This document shows, piece after piece, positions 1 to 9,370 of a stretch of 64,000 bases of DNA. Positions within the stretch are counted from its first letter, which is position 1; every line of letters begins with the position of its first letter. The notes under the pieces were generated by a model. The model searched no databases. It was given only the letters and a program-made list of their open reading frames with translations, and had not been told where the DNA came from. The stretch is from positions 2,448,501 to 2,512,500 of the forward strand of contig NC_007645.1 of assembly GCF_000012985.1 (NCBI RefSeq), read 5' to 3'. This DNA comes from Hahella chejuensis KCTC 2396 (GTDB lineage Bacteria; Pseudomonadota; Gammaproteobacteria; Pseudomonadales; Oleiphilaceae). Both the position numbers and the translations under genes were made by a program.

Positions 1-327
1 GTTGCTAAGTGGTATGTATTTGAGGTGCCTATAGAGGACTGTCTTTTCCAGACCCTTAAATGGACTGTGTTAAAGAAACCAAGACATGAGAATGCGCTTG
101 GCCATGTGCAGTTTTGGACTCGGAAAAGCTTTCGTGACTTATTGTCCAGGCATGGGTACGTTGTCGTGCGCGACTATCATTACGCATCGGCGCCGTTTTC
201 TCCTTATAACCCAAGCTGGGTCAGAATGATGGAAAAATTACTCCTGCGGACAGCTGGACTGAATCTGTACTCTAAAATCATGGCTACTCATTACGTTGTA
301 TTGGCATGCGAGAACCCCTGGAAATAA
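1..327 (+). CDS. Class I SAM-dependent methyltransferase, C-terminal part (runs in from the left edge)
   Basis: The reading frame is open from base 1 to the TAA at 325-327, so the gene begins outside the window and only about 108 residues are visible. The segment GHVQFWTRKSFRDLLSRHGY is typical of the distal part of class I methyltransferases found in sugar and O-antigen clusters, where a late helix packs on the Rossmann core. The SAM-binding motif itself lies upstream and cannot be checked. It is read in the same direction as the following glycosyltransferase genes, so a role in methylating a sugar or another cluster product is inferred. The substrate is unknown. Confidence 0.6.
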   Translation, partial: VAKWYVFEVPIEDCLFQTLKWTVLKKPRHENALGHVQFWTRKSFRDLLSRHGYVVVRDYHYASAPFSPYNPSWVRMMEKLLLRTAGLNLYSKIMATHYVVLACENPWK

Positions 328-518
328 TAACTGTAATTTCGTTTGAAAGGCTGAATTTCACTAATGAAACTAAAACCGGAAGAGTTGATAACAAATGCTT
401 TTAGTATAAGCCTGTCTCACCGCTGCATCTCTATTGTGTTATTGGGGCGGGAGGCCAATTGATTAAAATACGGCTGGTTGTAATTAAATAATACGGATGA
501 CACGAGAGAAGCCTTTCT

Positions 519-1652
519 GTGAAAGTTTTAATATTATTTACCAGTAGTGAATTAGGCGGGGCGGAGCGTAGTCTGACTAAAATGGCCCGAGCGGCTACAC
601 AATCAACTCCAGAGGTTAAGTATTTCTTGGGTACGCTGGATGGAGAAGGGCCATGGTGTGAATGGTCTACTGGAATAGGTATGTCGCCACTTCCATTTGG
701 AAGGCGTGAAGGAAGACATGGGCGGATAGGACTATTGGCGGTACTTAGCGCTATCAGGTTCGTTCGAGAAAGAAATATAGACATTATATATACTATCGGT
801 TTCCGTTCTTCTGTTCTTCTTAGAGTATTTAGATGGTTTATGCCGGGTGTGAAAATTGTTCAAGGCGTTAGGTGGAACCCGAATTCAACAAGTAGATTGG
901 ATGTTTGGTTCCGGCGCATAGAAAGTTGCGCGCACAGAATAACTGACGCTTATATCACCAACTCAGCTGCGGCGTACAATACTTTACTTAAACTTGGCGT
1001 TCCCAGAGACAAACTTACTACGGCCTACAATGGTCTAGATGCTATGCCTTCTGCTGCAGACTCGCGGATACAGACTCCTCCTGTCGTCATTACAATCGCA
1101 AATTTAAATTATCGAAAGGGGTATGAACTATACCTGCACGCCATCTCGAAAGTAGTGACGGAGGTCCCTTCCGCTCAGTTTATATTTTTGGGGAGGGATG
1201 ACATAAAAGGGGTCATTCAAGGCAAGATAAGCTCAATGAACCTGGATGGATGGATCACATACGCAGGGTTCCAGCAGGACGTAAGCTCTTATCTTCGGTC
1301 GTCCTCTTTGATGGTATTGCCCTCGCTTTATTGTGAAGGATGTCCTACTTCCGTTATGGAGGCGATGAGCCACGGGGTGCCAGTAGTGGCTTATGCAATA
1401 GATGGTATTCCTGAGTTAGTGGAGTCTGGAAAAGAGGGTTTTTTGATTGATCAGGTTGGCGATATTGACGCATTGGCGGACGCTATCGTCAACATCTTGA
1501 GAGATCCGGAGTTACGAAGCGAACTATCTGTCGCCGCCAGATCAAAGGCGGAAACCAGTTTCTCTATCGTCACCTGTTGTAAGTCTCATGAGGTTTGTTG
1601 GAACAAACTGATCAGCCAGATAGAACCACTGGCCGCCTATGACGGGAAGTAA
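519..1652 (+). CDS. Glycosyltransferase family 4 (GT-B fold)
   Basis: A 377-residue protein starting at a GTG preceded by a purine-rich GAGAGAAG. The N-terminus (ILFTSSELGGAERSL) is the usual first Rossmann strand and glycine loop of GT4 enzymes. The C-terminal half has the donor-binding domain, with RKGYELYLHA near residue 200 and the EGCPTSVMEAMSHGVPVVA block near residue 275, which holds the E-x7-E-like nucleotide-sugar motif. It probably adds one sugar to the lipid-linked repeat unit on the cytoplasmic face of the inner membrane. The donor and acceptor cannot be read from the sequence. A 190-base gap separates it from the upstream methyltransferase. Confidence 0.85.
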   Translation: MKVLILFTSSELGGAERSLTKMARAATQSTPEVKYFLGTLDGEGPWCEWSTGIGMSPLPFGRREGRHGRIGLLAVLSAIRFVRERNIDIIYTIGFRSSVLLRVFRWFMPGVKIVQGVRWNPNSTSRLDVWFRRIESCAHRITDAYITNSAAAYNTLLKLGVPRDKLTTAYNGLDAMPSAADSRIQTPPVVITIANLNYRKGYELYLHAISKVVTEVPSAQFIFLGRDDIKGVIQGKISSMNLDGWITYAGFQQDVSSYLRSSSLMVLPSLYCEGCPTSVMEAMSHGVPVVAYAIDGIPELVESGKEGFLIDQVGDIDALADAIVNILRDPELRSELSVAARSKAETSFSIVTCCKSHEVCWNKLISQIEPLAAYDGK

Positions 1653-1730
1653 ATAAGGCGGGGGGTTAAAGGAATAAAGGTTTATGCTGCGCTAGCCGAT
1701 AGCGCCGCGATAATGTGGAAGCTCCTGTTT

Positions 1731-3701
1731 ATGTGTGGAATCTTTGGTTGGATTGGCGCTCGGTTAAATGTGCAACACGCGAATCAAATGCTGGACCAGT
1801 TGGCGCATAGAGGGCCGGATGATCGTGGGGAATGGTTTTACCCCGAACATAAAGCCTGGCTTGGGCATCGTCGTCTCTCTATTTTAGATTTAAGCCGCGC
1901 AGGCAGGCAGCCCATGCTGAGTGAAAATGGGCGTTGGGCGCTGACCTTCAATGGAGAAATATATAATTTCAGACAAATAAGGCGTCAGTTGTTGGACATT
2001 GGTTGTCATTTTACAGGAAGTTCGGACACGGAAGTTTTATTAAGGAGTATCGAGCAATATGGCGTCATGGAGACTTTAGAGCGGCTGGTCGGAATGTTTG
2101 CTTTCGCCGCCTATGATGTTAGCGATAGAAAACTTTATTTGGCGCGCGACCGTATGGGGGTCAAACCGCTGTATTACACTGTCAACGGAGAGGAAATCGC
2201 CTTCTCCTCTGAGCTGGGGCCTCTAAGGCGATTGCCTTGGTTTGACGCTCAGTTAAATAGTGATGCGATGCATGCTTACTTTCGGTACTTGGCTGTACCC
2301 GCTCCGGTTTCTATTTTTAAACAGATATTAAAATTAAAGCCTGGTGTTGTGATCGAATGGTCTCAATCGTTGGGAGTGAGAGAGCGCGCTTACTGGTCAG
2401 TTACTGAATCTGTCAGTAAAGGGCTGCTGAGTAGAAAGGAAAAAGACCCTCTCGATATTTCAAGAGCTGCGGACGAAATGGAGTCGCTTCTCAGTGAAGC
2501 AGTATCCCTAAGGATGGTTTCTGATGTGCCGTTAGGAGTTTTTTTATCTGGTGGAGTGGACTCCTCGCTTGTCGCTGCAATGATGCGCAAACTGTCAGAT
2601 AAGGATATTTCCTCCTTTTCTATCGGCTTTGAAGAGCAGTCACACGACGAGTCGGGTTATGCGAGAGACGTGGCGCGCAGTTTGCGGCTTAAACATCACG
2701 AAGCCGTACTAACGGAGCGTGATGCGATAGATTTAGTTCCTGAAATTGCCGGCGCACAAGATGAACCATTTGCTGACAACAGCGTTATTCCCACTTATCT
2801 ATTAAGTAAATTCACGCGTGAAAAAGTCACGGTAGCGCTTTCAGGCGATGGGGGGGATGAACTGTTCGCCGGATATCCCCGTTATTTTTGGGGCGATCGA
2901 ATAAGTTCGTTAAGAAAGATATTGACCCCGCTGGGGGCGAGGGCGGTAAGCGGATTATTGAAATCTGCGCCTGTTTCTTTTTGGGACGGATTTATTCATC
3001 GCTTGACGAGTGGGCGGTATACCGGCAGCGAGGGGTTGGCCTATAGGGTTCGTCGATTCGCCGACTATCTTTCCATTCCAGAAAGTGAGGCGTATAGAAA
3101 GATCATATCAGTTTGGGATACGCCTGGTATCTTGGTTGGCGTAAGAGAGTTGCAGGATCTGGGGTCTTGCATTGATCAATATCCTGACATCCCATGGTCT
3201 GAACAGATGATGGCTTGTGATCAGGAGCATTACTTGCCCAACGATATTTTGATGAAAGTAGATTGGGCGTCTATGCGATGCTCTCTGGAGGCGAGAGAAC
3301 CTTTGCTTGATCATCGTCTGGTCGAGTGGTCTTGGACTTTGCCTTTTCGATTAAAAAAAGCAGATGGCGTGGACCAGGGCAAACGGGTGATGAGGGAGTT
3401 GCTGTATCGGTATGTGCCGTCGCACCTGATAGAACGGCCAAAGAAAGGGTTCGGGCTACCTATGGATCGGTGGCTTAGAGGGTCCCTCCGCGATTGGGCG
3501 GAGTCTCTCTTGGATAGAACGGCGATGGAGCGCTCCTGTCTGATAAATTCCGATTATGTGACGAATATGTGGAGACGCCATATAGGCGGAGAAAACTTCT
3601 CTTCACGATTATGGACAATACTTGTGTTTAGAAGTTGGGAAGAGAGAGTTTTGCTGAGCCGTAGAAAAGAAGTAGTTGCTCCACCGGTGGCGCTCGTTTG
3701 A
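1731..3701 (+). CDS. asnB: AsnB-type glutamine-hydrolysing amidotransferase, first of two
   Basis: A member of the asparagine synthase (glutamine-hydrolysing) family, 656 residues. An in-frame ATG at 1713 exists, but the start is placed at 1731 because class II glutaminases need Cys as residue 2 (MCGIFGW), exposed after Met removal. The glutaminase domain covers about residues 1-215 (RGPDD, FNGEIYNF, SSDTEV). The synthetase domain has the PP-loop SGGVDSS near residue 273 and SGDGGDELFAGY further on, so both active sites look intact. Copies inside polysaccharide clusters, such as Pseudomonas WbpS, are thought to amidate uronic acids. Sugar amidation is therefore an inference here; true asparagine synthesis is the alternative. 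Confidence 0.85.
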   Translation: MCGIFGWIGARLNVQHANQMLDQLAHRGPDDRGEWFYPEHKAWLGHRRLSILDLSRAGRQPMLSENGRWALTFNGEIYNFRQIRRQLLDIGCHFTGSSDTEVLLRSIEQYGVMETLERLVGMFAFAAYDVSDRKLYLARDRMGVKPLYYTVNGEEIAFSSELGPLRRLPWFDAQLNSDAMHAYFRYLAVPAPVSIFKQILKLKPGVVIEWSQSLGVRERAYWSVTESVSKGLLSRKEKDPLDISRAADEMESLLSEAVSLRMVSDVPLGVFLSGGVDSSLVAAMMRKLSDKDISSFSIGFEEQSHDESGYARDVARSLRLKHHEAVLTERDAIDLVPEIAGAQDEPFADNSVIPTYLLSKFTREKVTVALSGDGGDELFAGYPRYFWGDRISSLRKILTPLGARAVSGLLKSAPVSFWDGFIHRLTSGRYTGSEGLAYRVRRFADYLSIPESEAYRKIISVWDTPGILVGVRELQDLGSCIDQYPDIPWSEQMMACDQEHYLPNDILMKVDWASMRCSLEAREPLLDHRLVEWSWTLPFRLKKADGVDQGKRVMRELLYRYVPSHLIERPKKGFGLPMDRWLRGSLRDWAESLLDRTAMERSCLINSDYVTNMWRRHIGGENFSSRLWTILVFRSWEERVLLSRRKEVVAPPVALV

Positions 3702-3752
3702 TAGGGCGATTCCGGAATACCCGTAATTATAAAACTACTAAGGGGGTGTCTG

Positions 3753-5750
3753 GTGTGTGGTATAGCAGGCTTTTGGGATACTGCGACGATAACTAAAAAA
3801 CCGGAAAGCGTATTGCGCAATATGGCGAACGCCATTCGCTATCGGGGCCCAGATGATTTTGGCGTATGGCATGACCCGACCACAGGGATTGGTCTGGCGC
3901 ACCAAAGACTATCTATCCAGGATTTATCTGAGTTAGGCCATCAGCCTATGACATCGCAAAGTGGGCGATATACCATTATTTTTAATGGTGAAATTTATAA
4001 CTTTATTTCATTGCGAACTGGACTGGAGAAAATCGGGTATAAGTTTCATGGCCACTCTGATACAGAAGTTATACTTGCATTAATTGAAGAAAGAGGAATA
4101 GAAGACTCCTTAAGGGCAATGGTGGGAATGTTTGCTATCGCTCTATGGGATAAATTTGCAGATAAGTTATATTTGATTCGCGACCGTTATGGTGAAAAAC
4201 CTTTATACTATGGCGTATGTGAAGGTGTCCTGTTGTTTTCTTCTGAGTTGAAGGCTATAAGGGCTCACCCCTGCTTTAATAGTGATATTGACAGAGATGT
4301 TCTGTCGACATATTTAAGATTTAATTACATACCTACCCCCTATTGTATTTATAAAGGGTTTAGAAAAGCCGTTCCGGGTACTTATCTTGTATTTTATGCT
4401 GGAAACTTTTCTCAGCCGGAGTGCGTTAGTTATTGGACTGTGTTTGATGACGCCAATTCACCACGAGATTCATTTTCCGGCGATGACCATGAGGCAATTG
4501 ATAAATTAGAGCAGGTGTTGCTGGATACTATCAGCGACAAGATGATTGCGGATGTGCCCTTGGGGGCTTTCCTATCTGGCGGCGTCGATTCCTCAACAAT
4601 TGTGGCGCTGATGCAAAAGCAAAGCCGAAGGAAGGTAAGAACGTTTTCTATTGGCTTTCATGAAGATGCTTACAATGAGGCTCACTATGCGAAAGAGGTT
4701 GCGTCCTATCTGAATACCGAACATACAGAGTTATATGTAACGCCTGAGATGGCGCAATCAGTTATTCCAGACTTACCTTTAATATATGACGAGCCATTCG
4801 CTGATGTATCCCAGATACCGACATATCTCGTTTCTCAGCTTGCGCGGCAGCATGTAACTGTTTCGTTGTCTGGAGATGGGGGAGATGAACTTTTTGGCGG
4901 ATATACCAGGTATTCTTGGGCGACGAGCATTTGGAGGGCAATGAGATATGTTCCGCTGCCGTTTCGGCGGGCGGCTCAGGCTTTAATCAGCGGCGTGTCT
5001 GTTGAGCGGTGGAACAGCGTTGCGAGCCTCATAAGTCCATTGACGCCATCACAATTCAAACATTCGCATCCTGGAGATAAACTTCATAAGTTAGCTGGCG
5101 TTCTCAGTTCTACGAGTGGAGTCGATGTATACCGCTACTTAGTTTCTCAGTCTAAAAGCCCAGACCTTCTAGTAAAAGGAGGTAGGGAGTTGCCCACTGC
5201 ATTGAACGATCCATCAGCTTGGGGGGCGTCCCTGGATTTCAGCGAGCAAATGATGTTGATGGATCAACTCAGCTATTTGCGTGATGACATCCTGACCAAG
5301 GTAGATCGGGCGGCGATGGCCGTAAGCCTGGAAACCAGAGTTCCCTTTCTGGATCATCGCGTTACCCAGCTTGCCTGGCGCCTCCCTTTATCTCTCAAAG
5401 TCAGAGATGGAAAGGGGAAATGGATTTTGCGGCAGGTTCTATACAAATATGTGCCAGAAAAACTTATTGAGCGTCCAAAAACCGGGTTTGGCGTGCCAAT
5501 TGCTGAATGGCTGAGAAGGGATCTGAGGGAGTGGGCTGAGTCGCTTCTATCCCCTGAAGCGTTATCAGTCTCGGACTGTTGGAATATTGATGTGGTCAGG
5601 GGCAAGTGGATCGAGCATGTGACAGGAAGGAGAAATTGGTGGTATGAAATTTGGGGTGTGCTGATGTTCCAGGCATGGCGCTTTTCCATTGATGATCGAT
5701 TTGTCACCGGTGCGAAGAGCTTTAAGAAAGAGGTGGAAGCGAATACGTAA
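3753..5750 (+). CDS. asnB: AsnB-type glutamine-hydrolysing amidotransferase, second of two
   Basis: A 665-residue paralogue of the preceding gene. It starts at a GTG with a strong AGGGGG ribosome-binding site, and translation begins exactly at the Cys2 glutaminase (MCGIAGFW). It has RGPDD, FNGEIYNF and HSDTEV in the glutaminase domain, the PP-loop SGGVDSS near residue 275 and SGDGGDELFGGY, so it should be catalytically complete. The two copies differ clearly in sequence throughout and are separated by only about 50 bases, so this is an old duplication or co-recruitment rather than a recent tandem copy. A sugar-amidating role is inferred from the neighbourhood. Confidence 0.85.
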   Translation: MCGIAGFWDTATITKKPESVLRNMANAIRYRGPDDFGVWHDPTTGIGLAHQRLSIQDLSELGHQPMTSQSGRYTIIFNGEIYNFISLRTGLEKIGYKFHGHSDTEVILALIEERGIEDSLRAMVGMFAIALWDKFADKLYLIRDRYGEKPLYYGVCEGVLLFSSELKAIRAHPCFNSDIDRDVLSTYLRFNYIPTPYCIYKGFRKAVPGTYLVFYAGNFSQPECVSYWTVFDDANSPRDSFSGDDHEAIDKLEQVLLDTISDKMIADVPLGAFLSGGVDSSTIVALMQKQSRRKVRTFSIGFHEDAYNEAHYAKEVASYLNTEHTELYVTPEMAQSVIPDLPLIYDEPFADVSQIPTYLVSQLARQHVTVSLSGDGGDELFGGYTRYSWATSIWRAMRYVPLPFRRAAQALISGVSVERWNSVASLISPLTPSQFKHSHPGDKLHKLAGVLSSTSGVDVYRYLVSQSKSPDLLVKGGRELPTALNDPSAWGASLDFSEQMMLMDQLSYLRDDILTKVDRAAMAVSLETRVPFLDHRVTQLAWRLPLSLKVRDGKGKWILRQVLYKYVPEKLIERPKTGFGVPIAEWLRRDLREWAESLLSPEALSVSDCWNIDVVRGKWIEHVTGRRNWWYEIWGVLMFQAWRFSIDDRFVTGAKSFKKEVEANT

Positions 5751-5762
5751 AGGAATACGATA

Positions 5763-6869
5763 ATGAACAGAAAAATAATATTTTGTTCTAATACTTCCTG
5801 GTATTTATTCAAGTTCCGACGATCTACAATCGTCAGGCTACTCAAAGAAGGATGCACTGTGTATTGCCTTGCTCCTTACGATAACTATTCGAAAAAGCTA
5901 TTAGAGCTTGGCGCTGAGTTTGTCGATATAAAAATGGACGGAAAGAGTATCAATCCATTCAAGGAACTCGGTGTCTTTTACGAAATATTTGGCGCTATTA
6001 GACGTATAAAGCCGAACTATGTATTTAATTTTACTCCTAAGATGAACCTATATAGTGGGCTTGTCTGCAGGACTATGGGGATACTTTATTCGAATAACAT
6101 ATCTGGTCTCGGCACAGCGTTTATTCACGACACTTTTGTTTACCGACTTGCTAGAAAGCTACTTGGCTTTTCCAATAAGGGGGCGCACAGAGTCTTTTTT
6201 CAGAATGAAGATGATAAATGCTTGTTTGAGCGGTTGAATCTCATAAAGCGGCAGGGCGTTGATATCCTGCCTGGGTCTGGGGTAAATACCGAAGAATTTT
6301 GTTTCTCCCCATTACCTGATGGTCCAATAGTATTCTTGATGATAGCGAGACTAATTGCTGATAAGGGCGTTCGAGAATTCGCTATGGCGTCTAAGGTGGT
6401 CAGGGAAAAGCATCCTGATGTTAAATGCATACTGGTTGGCCCGATGGGTGTAAGTAATAAAACCGCCATCTGTGAGGAGGAGATTACTGATTGGGAAAAT
6501 GAAGGATGGATTGAATATCTAGGCTATCAAGAAGATGTCAGGCCATTGATCGGCCAGTCCCATGTTGTAGTGCTGCCTTCCTACCGCGAGGGGATGCCGA
6601 GAGTGATTCTTGAGGCGGCGAGTATGGGAAGGCCTGCTATAGTGACTGATGCTCCAGGGTGTCGGCAGTCAGTGGAGGCGGGGAGGACGGGGTTCCTCTG
6701 TCAGCTTCAGAGCGTGGAAGATTTAGCGCGAGTAATGCTTGAAGTTGTTGAGCTCGATCGTAAGCGGCTTTCACAGATGGGAATGGCTGCCCGCAGCAGG
6801 GTAGAAAAAGCATTCTCGGAGGTCTATGTCATTAATCGTGCATTAGAATGTGTTGAATTCTTGTGCTGA
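5763..6869 (+). CDS. Glycosyltransferase family 4
   Basis: A 368-residue GT-B glycosyltransferase. The ATG follows AAAGGA at good spacing, 12 bases after the stop of the second AsnB gene, so the two are co-transcribed. The N-terminus (FCSNTSWYLFKFRRSTI) and the segment NFTPKMNLYSGL resemble the PglA-like group, which acts on undecaprenyl-diphosphate-linked acetamido sugars. The C-terminal donor domain shows MIARLIADKGVREFA, then LPSYREGMPRVILEAASMGR carrying the two conserved glutamates. It probably adds the second sugar to an acetamido-sugar-primed lipid carrier; the exact sugar is unknown. Confidence 0.85.
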   Translation: MNRKIIFCSNTSWYLFKFRRSTIVRLLKEGCTVYCLAPYDNYSKKLLELGAEFVDIKMDGKSINPFKELGVFYEIFGAIRRIKPNYVFNFTPKMNLYSGLVCRTMGILYSNNISGLGTAFIHDTFVYRLARKLLGFSNKGAHRVFFQNEDDKCLFERLNLIKRQGVDILPGSGVNTEEFCFSPLPDGPIVFLMIARLIADKGVREFAMASKVVREKHPDVKCILVGPMGVSNKTAICEEEITDWENEGWIEYLGYQEDVRPLIGQSHVVVLPSYREGMPRVILEAASMGRPAIVTDAPGCRQSVEAGRTGFLCQLQSVEDLARVMLEVVELDRKRLSQMGMAARSRVEKAFSEVYVINRALECVEFLC

Positions 6870-7242
6870 TAAGGGCCAAGAATTTAATTCTATCTCCCGT
6901 CTGGAAAAACCTAAGCAAAAAAATAGAAAGCGTCTAAGCTGAATAATACGAATCCTATCAGGTCGGACATAGATCTGATAGTTCCTATATCTAAGGTGGA
7001 GCCCTGCTTGAGCGGTCTATTTGGGCGCGATTTATAGTGGGAAGTGGAAGTACAAGTTCCGGATTGGGATTGCGACTTGCGCAATGCAGGTTAAGTCACC
7101 GGAAAAAGCCAAGAAGTTAAGTAGTACCAGCTCTTTGACGTTCGCGCTCTATGCGCGGGGGCGTTCTATTAGCTGTATTTACTCATCTCTGGCCAGGCCA
7201 GAGCACCATTAACTGGTTCTATTCGAAGAATAAGAAGGGTGT
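6870..7242 (+). other. Non-coding gap of about 370 bases with small inverted repeats
   Basis: No convincing gene. The only open frame (TTG at 7021 to a stop at 7212, 63 codons) has no ribosome-binding site and no recognisable family, and it is low in the residue patterns of real proteins. Two dyads are visible: CTATCAG at 6955-6961 facing CTGATAG at 6975-6981, and a 17-base palindrome CTCTGGCC-A-GGCCAGAG at 7187-7203. The gap splits the upstream glycosyltransferase unit from wecA, so an end-of-transcript or promoter function is possible, but there is no T-run behind either dyad. Confidence 0.5.
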
Positions 7243-8304
7243 ATGGACGCGTTATTTCAGTTGGCTTTCTACAGTTTGGTGTTGGTAGGGACAATTGTTC
7301 TGCATAAAATTTTGATTCCGATGTCGCAAAAGTTGGAACTGGTCGATGTGCCGGGAGGACGCAAGGCTCACGATGGAAAAGTTCCCTTAGTCGGCGGCGT
7401 AGCTATGTTCTTCGGGTTTTGCGTTAGCGGCGTCATCCTCACTCACGGAAACGAATACTTCCTGCTCTTACTTGTCGCATTGGTAATTATCTTAACGACT
7501 GGCATTCTGGATGACTTAAATGAGTTGGGAGTGAAAACGCGCTTTGCCGCGCAAACTGCAGCAACCATGGTCATGATGATTTTTGGCGGAGTATCTCTGC
7601 AGAGTATGGGGAATCTCGTCGGAGTTGGGGAGGTGACTCTTGGCGTGTTGGCATTGCCTGTTACTGTGTTCTGCGTCGTTGGGGTGATAAATGCCCTCAA
7701 TATGGCGGATGGAGTAGATGGGTTGGCGGGGGGAGTTAGTCTTGTCACCTTTATTGGATTTTATGTTCTAAGTCTGTTTGGAGGGGATGGACTTTTTAAG
7801 TCAGGCATACTCCTCTTATACATAAGCGTTATAGCGGCATTTCTCTACTTTAATATGCGTGGCCCTGGACAGCCTAAAGCTCGGGTGTTTATGGGGGACG
7901 CTGGCAGCATGTTTCTCGGGTTCTCAATAGCATGGTTTTCCATAGATTTGTCACAAGGCGATCATCAGGTTATGAGGCCCGTAACCGCTCTATGGGTTTT
8001 CGCAGTCCCATTATTCGACACTTGTAGAGTCATGGCGAGAAGAGTGAAGTTTGGGCGTTCGCCTTTTACTGCAGGTAGAGACCATATTCATCATATTCTT
8101 CTGGATCATGGCATTTCTATTAGCCGAGCCGTTTTTATGATTGTAGGCGGACACTTCACCCTGGTCGCATTTGGCGTTGTAGGAGAAATAATGGGCATTC
8201 CTGAATATCTTATGTTTCCCTTGTTTATCTTTGCATTTATTGCGTACAGCTTGGTAGTGAATGTGCTTGATAGTAAGCGTGTGAAACACAGTTCTTCATT
8301 GTGA
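7243..8304 (+). CDS. wecA: WecA-like undecaprenyl-phosphate GlcNAc-1-phosphate transferase
   Basis: A 353-residue polytopic membrane protein of the MraY/WecA family, which transfers a HexNAc-1-phosphate from its UDP donor to undecaprenyl phosphate, the first step of a lipid-linked polysaccharide. Visible family motifs are VDVPGGRKAHDGKVPLVGG near the N-terminus, LDDLNELGVKTR, the metal-binding NALNMADGVDGLAGG, VFMGDAGSMFLGF and the C-terminal cytoplasmic GRDHIHHIL. The HIHH form of the last motif favours WecA/Rfe over the WbpL type found further along. It starts at an ATG behind AAGGG. A second initiating transferase lies at 10761, so the cluster carries two. Confidence 0.88.
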   Translation: MDALFQLAFYSLVLVGTIVLHKILIPMSQKLELVDVPGGRKAHDGKVPLVGGVAMFFGFCVSGVILTHGNEYFLLLLVALVIILTTGILDDLNELGVKTRFAAQTAATMVMMIFGGVSLQSMGNLVGVGEVTLGVLALPVTVFCVVGVINALNMADGVDGLAGGVSLVTFIGFYVLSLFGGDGLFKSGILLLYISVIAAFLYFNMRGPGQPKARVFMGDAGSMFLGFSIAWFSIDLSQGDHQVMRPVTALWVFAVPLFDTCRVMARRVKFGRSPFTAGRDHIHHILLDHGISISRAVFMIVGGHFTLVAFGVVGEIMGIPEYLMFPLFIFAFIAYSLVVNVLDSKRVKHSSSL

Positions 8305-8415
8305 CGATGGGCTGCAAATGGATTTGGCTACTCTAAACAATTTTGATCACTAACTAATACTGGATATTGCAAGGTATAATGCAAAAGGATTCGAAATAGA
8401 GACGTTAGTTCATCA

Positions 8416-9333
8416 ATGAATGTTTTGATAACCGGTTGTACAGGCTTTGTCGGCTCCGCGTTGGCGGCTGAAGCCGCTTCGCGAGGCTACGTGGTGACTG
8501 GTACTTCCCGTAGCGCTGATCAGCATCCGCAGTTTCCCGGAAAAATGGAGTTGGCTCCAGCCTATGAGAACGATGGCTGGATTGGTTTACTGCGCGGAGT
8601 AGACGTACTTATTCATTGCGCAGCTCGAGTTCACCAAGTCAAAGAGGACGCAGCTGAACCGTTGGCGGAGTTTCGCGCAGCGAATACAGAGGCAACCCGA
8701 CTGTTGGCGTCTTGGGCCGTTAAGGCTGGCGTTAAGAAGTTTATTTACCTCAGCACCATCAAAGTCAATGGAGAGGGTAGCTCTCCCGGACGGCCATTTA
8801 CTCCATCGGACCCTCCAAACCCGCTTTCTCCTTACGCTATATCCAAGTGGGAAGGGGAGTGCGCTTTACGCGAGGTCGCTGCAGGGGCGGAGATGTCTTA
8901 CGAGATAATTCGTCCACCTCTGGTATATGGCGAAGGCGCCAAGGGAAATCTGGCTATATTGGAAAAGCTGGCGAAGTTGCGTGCGCCTTTGCCATTAGCC
9001 GGAGTAGAAAATCGGCGCAGCTTAATCAGTCGTGAAAATCTGGTGGATGTTATTCTCCGCTGTGCGGAGGCCCTGAATGTTGAGCCGGGTGCGGGAAATG
9101 TATGGCTGGTTTCCGATGGCTACTCCGTAACCACCAGCCAGATTTACCTTTCTTTATGTTGCTCCATGAATATTAAAGGGCGAGTTTTCAGTCTTCCCGG
9201 TCCTCTTAAATCGCTTATGTTCCATGCGTTGGAACGCATTGGCATACAGGAAAAACTCTTCGGAAACTTGGAAGTAGATTGCTCGGCGACAATGTCGGGA
9301 TTGAATTGGCGTCCTGCGCCGGGTATTCGATAA
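8416..9333 (+). CDS. NAD-dependent epimerase/dehydratase, WbpV-like UDP-4-keto-sugar reductase
   Basis: An extended short-chain dehydrogenase of 305 residues. The cofactor loop is TGCTGFVG at the N-terminus, a catalytic serine lies in YLSTIKVNGEG, and the Tyr-Lys pair is in SPYAISKWEGE. It resembles the WbpV/WreQ group, which acts after a WbpM-type 4,6-dehydratase to make a 6-deoxy-HexNAc such as UDP-QuiNAc. The WbpL- and WbpM-like genes just downstream support this. The protein stops at GLNWRPAPGIR, roughly 10-15 residues before where relatives usually finish (an EGLR-like helix), so a small C-terminal truncation is possible. UDP-glucose 4-epimerase is an alternative label. Confidence 0.75.
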   Translation: MNVLITGCTGFVGSALAAEAASRGYVVTGTSRSADQHPQFPGKMELAPAYENDGWIGLLRGVDVLIHCAARVHQVKEDAAEPLAEFRAANTEATRLLASWAVKAGVKKFIYLSTIKVNGEGSSPGRPFTPSDPPNPLSPYAISKWEGECALREVAAGAEMSYEIIRPPLVYGEGAKGNLAILEKLAKLRAPLPLAGVENRRSLISRENLVDVILRCAEALNVEPGAGNVWLVSDGYSVTTSQIYLSLCCSMNIKGRVFSLPGPLKSLMFHALERIGIQEKLFGNLEVDCSATMSGLNWRPAPGIR

Positions 9334-9349
9334 TATTGGCATGAATCGC

Positions 9350-9370
9350 CGCCAACAGACGCTGTTGGCG
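9350..9370 (+). repeat. Perfect 9-bp hairpin after the WbpV-like gene
   Basis: CGCCAACAG and CTGTTGGCG flank a three-base ACG loop, 17 bases after the upstream stop codon. No T-run follows, so it is not a textbook intrinsic terminator. It may stabilise the 3' end of the upstream message or reduce read-through into the ketoacyl synthase gene. Confidence 0.55.

Noticed and set aside
328-518. Possible JUMPstart/ops element at the start of the glycosyltransferase unit
   Set aside because: No GGCGGTAGC-type ops sequence was found here or before wecA, so RfaH-type control is not supported by the sequence.
7021-7212. Small 63-codon open frame before wecA
   Set aside because: It starts at TTG without a ribosome-binding site, has no recognisable motif, and the base pattern looks non-coding.
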